64,000 bases of DNA, taken from the NCBI GenBank assembly GCA_031379665.1, contig JANNFI010000074.1, positions 1 to 64,000 of the forward strand. Reading direction: 5' to 3'. Position numbers and translations under genes: made by a program. Of this stretch, positions 61,183 through 64,000 are shown in pieces; within the stretch, counting starts at the first letter, position 1; each line of letters opens with the position of its first letter. Under the pieces are notes generated by a model. That model had not been told where the DNA came from and searched no databases. It worked only from the letters and a program-made list of their open reading frames with translations. Origin of the DNA: SZUA-254 sp031379665 (lineage in GTDB: Bacteria > Bacteroidota > Ignavibacteria > UBA10030 > SZUA-254).

Positions 61183-62018
61183 CGGGGGGGCGTGCCGGTC
61201 AGGTTGGCGACGAGGAGGTCGCGGTTCATGTCCGCGACCGCGGTACAGAGCGTCGAGTCGGCGAGCCACATCGCCAGATTGCAATCGGTGATGTTGCCCG
61301 CGAAGAACCACCCGGAGCGGCGGAGTTCGGCGAGCGCCGCTGCAGGGATGAAACGTGTCGTGCCGCCGACGAGCTTTCGGGCGTCGGTCTGGCTGATGTA
61401 AATAAAATGCCCGTCATGTTCGTAGATGACGTGGGCCGTGGTTTCGTCGTCGGCCGCGGAATATTGCCCACCCACGAGGCGGAACTCTTTCATCGAAGGG
61501 ACCTGGATGCGGAAGTGCACGCGTTTTTCCAGAAACGTCCTCACCTCTTCAGGCTTCTCCGATTTGAGGCCAGGCGTCAGCCGGCCTTCGATCACCTCGT
61601 CGAAGCTGTTGAAGCTCTCCGTCACCACGCTGCCATCGAACGGCCTGGTGTGGTTGTGGGGCGCCTTCTTCGTGAGAATCGTGAACGCGACGAGCGCGAT
61701 GCCGAGCGCTCCGGCGAAGGCGAGGGGGATGCGCCAGCCGGTGAGGCCGAACATTCCACCGACCCGGCCGGTCGTCGGGAGGCCCGCGGAGGAGATGTCC
61801 CCCAGTATACGGCGCCTGAGATCGTGTGGAGCGTGGATCTTCCTGACGTGTCTCCGGACCGACGCCTTCGTCCCCTCGACGAGGGAGAGTTCAAAACGGC
61901 AGAGCCGGCAGCGGCTGAGGTGCGATTTGAGCGGGGTGTCGAATTTCGGGTCGAGTTGCCCGTCGACGGAATCGCTTATGTATGTTGACGCTTCGACGCA
62001 GGTTATATCAATTTCCAT
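61179..62018 (-). CDS. Membrane anti-sigma factor with zinc-finger domain
   Basis: 279 residues. The N-terminal ZAS-like domain has C7 and the H33-x3-C37-x2-C40 pattern. One membrane helix (about 95-117, WRIPLAFAGALGIALVAFTIL) separates it from a large periplasmic domain (about 120-279), with HVIYEHDGHFIYI and a Cys pair near the end (CNLAMW ... LCTAV). It sits directly after the ECF sigma gene and most likely binds that sigma factor. The large outer domain may sense envelope stress. Confidence 0.86.
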   Translation of the reverse strand: MEIDITCVEASTYISDSVDGQLDPKFDTPLKSHLSRCRLCRFELSLVEGTKASVRRHVRKIHAPHDLRRRILGDISSAGLPTTGRVGGMFGLTGWRIPLAFAGALGIALVAFTILTKKAPHNHTRPFDGSVVTESFNSFDEVIEGRLTPGLKSEKPEEVRTFLEKRVHFRIQVPSMKEFRLVGGQYSAADDETTAHVIYEHDGHFIYISQTDARKLVGGTTRFIPAAALAELRRSGWFFAGNITDCNLAMWLADSTLCTAVADMNRDLLVANLTGTPPR

Positions 62019-62052
62019 TCGGTTTTTTCATTGGTGTGCCCAAGGGGTATGT

Positions 62053-62625
62053 TCAGTCTCCGGAACCGTCGACGAATCCGTGCTTGCGGGCGTAGTCGAT
62101 AAGCATCGTGCGGAGGATCTTTCTTCCGCGGTGAAGGCGCGACCGCACCGTCCCGATCGGACAATCGACGAATTCGGCGATCTCCTCGTAACTCAACCCT
62201 TCGATGTCGGAGAGTATCACCACCGTGCGGAACTCCTCCGGGAGCGATTCGAGCGCCCGGGTGACGTCGTCCTCGAGGAGCCCCCCGAAGATCTTTCGCT
62301 GAAGGTCGTTTGAGTCCGCGGACTCCGCCTTGATGGAATTGTAGAAATTCTGAATGTCGTCATAATCAACGGTAGCCGGCTCTTTCGCCTCCTTGCGATA
62401 CTTGTTGATGAAGGAGTTTTTCATTATCCGGAACAGCCATGCCCGGATATTGGTTCCCTTTTCGTATTTATCCCAGAATCTGAAGGCTTTGAGGTAGGTC
62501 TCCTGGACCAGGTCGGAGGCGTCGTCCGGATTCGCCGTCATCCGGAGGGCGTAATTATAGAGGATGTCCATGTGAGGGACAGCTTCTTTCTCGAACTCGG
62601 CGTTTTTCTGGAGATCCATGGACAT
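62053..62625 (-). CDS. ECF RNA polymerase sigma factor (RpoE-like)
   Basis: 190 residues. Region 2 is clear (YNYALRMTANPDDASDLVQETYLKAFRFWDK, NIRAWLFRIMKNSFINKYRK). Region 4 (RALESLPEEFRTVVILSDIEGLSYEEIAE) with the helix-turn-helix CPIGTVRSRLHRGR follows. It is the first gene of the unit with anti-sigma factor and tlpA. A palindrome of 17 bases (GACGACC-GGT-GGTCGTC, 62650-62666) lies upstream, with no clear -35/-10 pair. Autoregulation is likely but unseen. Confidence 0.95.
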   Translation of the reverse strand: MSMDLQKNAEFEKEAVPHMDILYNYALRMTANPDDASDLVQETYLKAFRFWDKYEKGTNIRAWLFRIMKNSFINKYRKEAKEPATVDYDDIQNFYNSIKAESADSNDLQRKIFGGLLEDDVTRALESLPEEFRTVVILSDIEGLSYEEIAEFVDCPIGTVRSRLHRGRKILRTMLIDYARKHGFVDGSGD

Positions 62626-62792
62626 TCGCTGGCCCCTGTTTGATTGGTAGACGACCGGTGGTCGTCATATGTTGCGTCGCCACGACTTTCGATACCTGGA
62701 ATCAAAAACTCAGAGGCCTGGGGCAGGGATAATCATATCTGAATGATACGAATCGGGGTTGAGATTAGCAATGGTTCGTCCGCTGGGATCAC

Positions 62793-63920
62793 TCAGGTCT
62801 TGAAGAGGTATGCCCCCTCGAGTTTTTTCACACTTTTACCGTCGTGGACGACGTACTCCCAGGGGCCACGGATGGCGCCCGACCCGTATTCGCCCTTCCG
62901 GTTGATGGCGTAAAACTTCACGTTGTGTTTGAACCGGCCGTCGGCGTCGACGAGGCGGCGTTCCCGTTGCCTTTCGTTGATGCGTTTACAGGCGAGGAGA
63001 CAGGCCTCTTCGGGAGATTTGCCCTGCCGCATCCATTCGACGACCATCACCGAGCTGCAGTTCAGGAGGTTGGCTTCGCCCCTACCGGTGGATCCGGCCG
63101 ACCCGACCTCGTTGTCGCAGTAGAGACCCGCTCCGATGATGGGGGAATCCCCGACCCTTCCCGCGATTTTGAAGGCGAGCCCGCTCGTGGTGGTGACGCA
63201 GGAGAGGTTGCCGGCGGCGTCGAGCGCGCTCATATGGATTGTGCCGTAGGTCCTGAGGTTCTCGTCGAACATCTGTCCGATGCCGTCGTCGCCAATGCCG
63301 TGGGGCGGAAGCCAGTCGTCCTCCGCGTTCATCGTCTCTTTCCACTTGAGCCAGATCTCCCTCGCCTTGTCGGTGAGGAGGTTCTCCTCGGGGATACCGT
63401 GGGCTTTCGCGAACCTGAGCGCGCCGTCTCCGACGATCAGAACGTGGTCGCTGCGCTCCATCACGAGTCGCGCGATCTTCGACGGGTTCTTGATGTTCCG
63501 GATCGCGGCCACCGCGCCGCCCCGGATCGAGGGGCCGTGCATCACCGCCGCGTCGAGCTCGACCACGCCCTCCTCGTTCGGAAGGCCGCCGTACCCGACC
63601 GACGTGTCTTCCGGGTCGTCCTCCACGATGTTCACTCCGGCGATGATCGCGTCGAGCGCGTCGGAGCCGGACCCGATCATCGACATCGCCTTCTCCGCGG
63701 CCGCGACGCCGTTGGCGCTCGTAATAAGCACCGGAGCGCCGGCGGCCGATTGCGGGGCGGGTCCGCCGGAGGCCGGACCGGTGTTCGGTGCGGCATCGCT
63801 GTTCGGAGCCGGCTGACGAGGCGACGCCTGCGCTCCGCCGGTGTGCAACCCGCCGGCAAGCATCGCGCCGCCGCTGAACGCGGCGGTCCTGAGGAAATCA
63901 CGTCTGCGAAGTCGTGGCAT
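62793..63920 (-). CDS. Tat-exported N4-(beta-N-acetylglucosaminyl)-asparaginase-like Ntn hydrolase
   Basis: 375 residues from the ATG at 63920. Tat signal RRRDFLRTAAFSGGAM, then a low-complexity Pro/Ala/Ser/Gly linker (about 30-62). The Ntn hydrolase core follows with SVGYGGLPNEEGVVELDAA. The nucleophile is Thr227 in YGTIHMSALD, where autocatalytic cleavage is expected, and GDSPIIGAGLYCDNEVG follows. The enzyme would remove GlcNAc-Asn linkages or act on isoaspartyl bonds. No glycan genes are next to it, so the natural substrate is uncertain. Confidence 0.9.
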   Translation of the reverse strand: MPRLRRRDFLRTAAFSGGAMLAGGLHTGGAQASPRQPAPNSDAAPNTGPASGGPAPQSAAGAPVLITSANGVAAAEKAMSMIGSGSDALDAIIAGVNIVEDDPEDTSVGYGGLPNEEGVVELDAAVMHGPSIRGGAVAAIRNIKNPSKIARLVMERSDHVLIVGDGALRFAKAHGIPEENLLTDKAREIWLKWKETMNAEDDWLPPHGIGDDGIGQMFDENLRTYGTIHMSALDAAGNLSCVTTTSGLAFKIAGRVGDSPIIGAGLYCDNEVGSAGSTGRGEANLLNCSSVMVVEWMRQGKSPEEACLLACKRINERQRERRLVDADGRFKHNVKFYAINRKGEYGSGAIRGPWEYVVHDGKSVKKLEGAYLFKT

Positions 63921-64000
63921 GTCATTCCTGAAGGCTGTTGCCGGAAATGTATGAAGACGGGCCCCGAGAAGCAAAAAAAATCCTCCCGCTCCGCAGGTGC

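Noticed and set aside
1..64000. tRNA, rRNA, riboswitch and prophage signals
   Set aside because: Looking through the intergenic gaps on both strands gave no cloverleaf, rRNA-like stretch, integrase or transposase gene; a profile scan was not possible here.

Overview
This 64 kb window is GC-rich bacterial chromosome, densely coded, with mostly short intergenic gaps. It shows no rRNA, tRNA, CRISPR array, prophage or insertion sequence. Several features suggest a member of the Bacteroidota/Ignavibacteriota (FCB) superphylum, outside the low-GC classical Bacteroidetes. Three secreted proteins end in type IX secretion (T9SS) sorting domains with the NYPNPFNP signature. A PorV-type outer-membrane protein is present. 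The purH-mreBCD-mrdA-rodA order also fits. The species cannot be named from the sequence alone.

Layout. (1) 1-9.4 kb, minus strand: one long unit, purN-purH-mreB-mreC-mreD-mrdA-rodA, then a Lon-like AAA protease cut by the window edge. It couples purine synthesis with the rod-shape machinery, and a promoter is visible in front of purN. (2) 9.6-15.5 kb: a secreted HExxH metalloprotease, a DUF2652-SRPBCC fusion, a small beta-barrel, a PorV-like protein and a CDF-like transporter. (3) 15.6-17.0 kb: msrB and ispH. (4) 17.0-22.0 kb: a divergent locus with a diheme cytochrome, a Rieske lipoprotein and a porin on one side, and a DtxR-type regulator with an MFS transporter on the other. A TTAGG-N4-CCTAA palindrome lies between them. 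(5) 22-31.7 kb: a T9SS cargo protein, a lipoprotein, a hybrid histidine kinase with a REC-ATPase regulator, a SIMPL protein, an outer-membrane protein and CstA. (6) 31.9-36 kb: two T9SS cargo proteins with DUF4397 domains and a matrixin-like lipoprotein. (7) 36-46.2 kb: a run of minus-strand metabolic, envelope and small redox genes. (8) 46.2-52.8 kb: an AAA/DUF4143 ATPase, a TsdA-like cytochrome facing a Tat-exported DsrE protein, and two overlapping PP2C phosphatase genes. (9) 52.8-64 kb: an M14 peptidase, LD-carboxypeptidase, SPFH protein, two 49-residue proteins, a CPXCG protein divergent from an RluE-type pseudouridine synthase, DinB-like protein, thiL, a tlpA/anti-sigma/ECF-sigma unit and a Tat-exported N-terminal nucleophile asparaginase.

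A recurring promoter pattern can be read by eye in at least fifteen gaps: TTGACA-like, 16-17 bases, then TAnnTT. For three genes the -10 element is so close to the start codon that leaderless mRNAs are likely. The most interesting candidates are the DtxR-linked electron-transfer/porin divergon, the partner-switching-like signalling parts lacking a visible STAS partner, the TsdA/DsrE pair, and the two divergent genes whose start codons share one CATG. I found no unmistakable new defence or mobile system.
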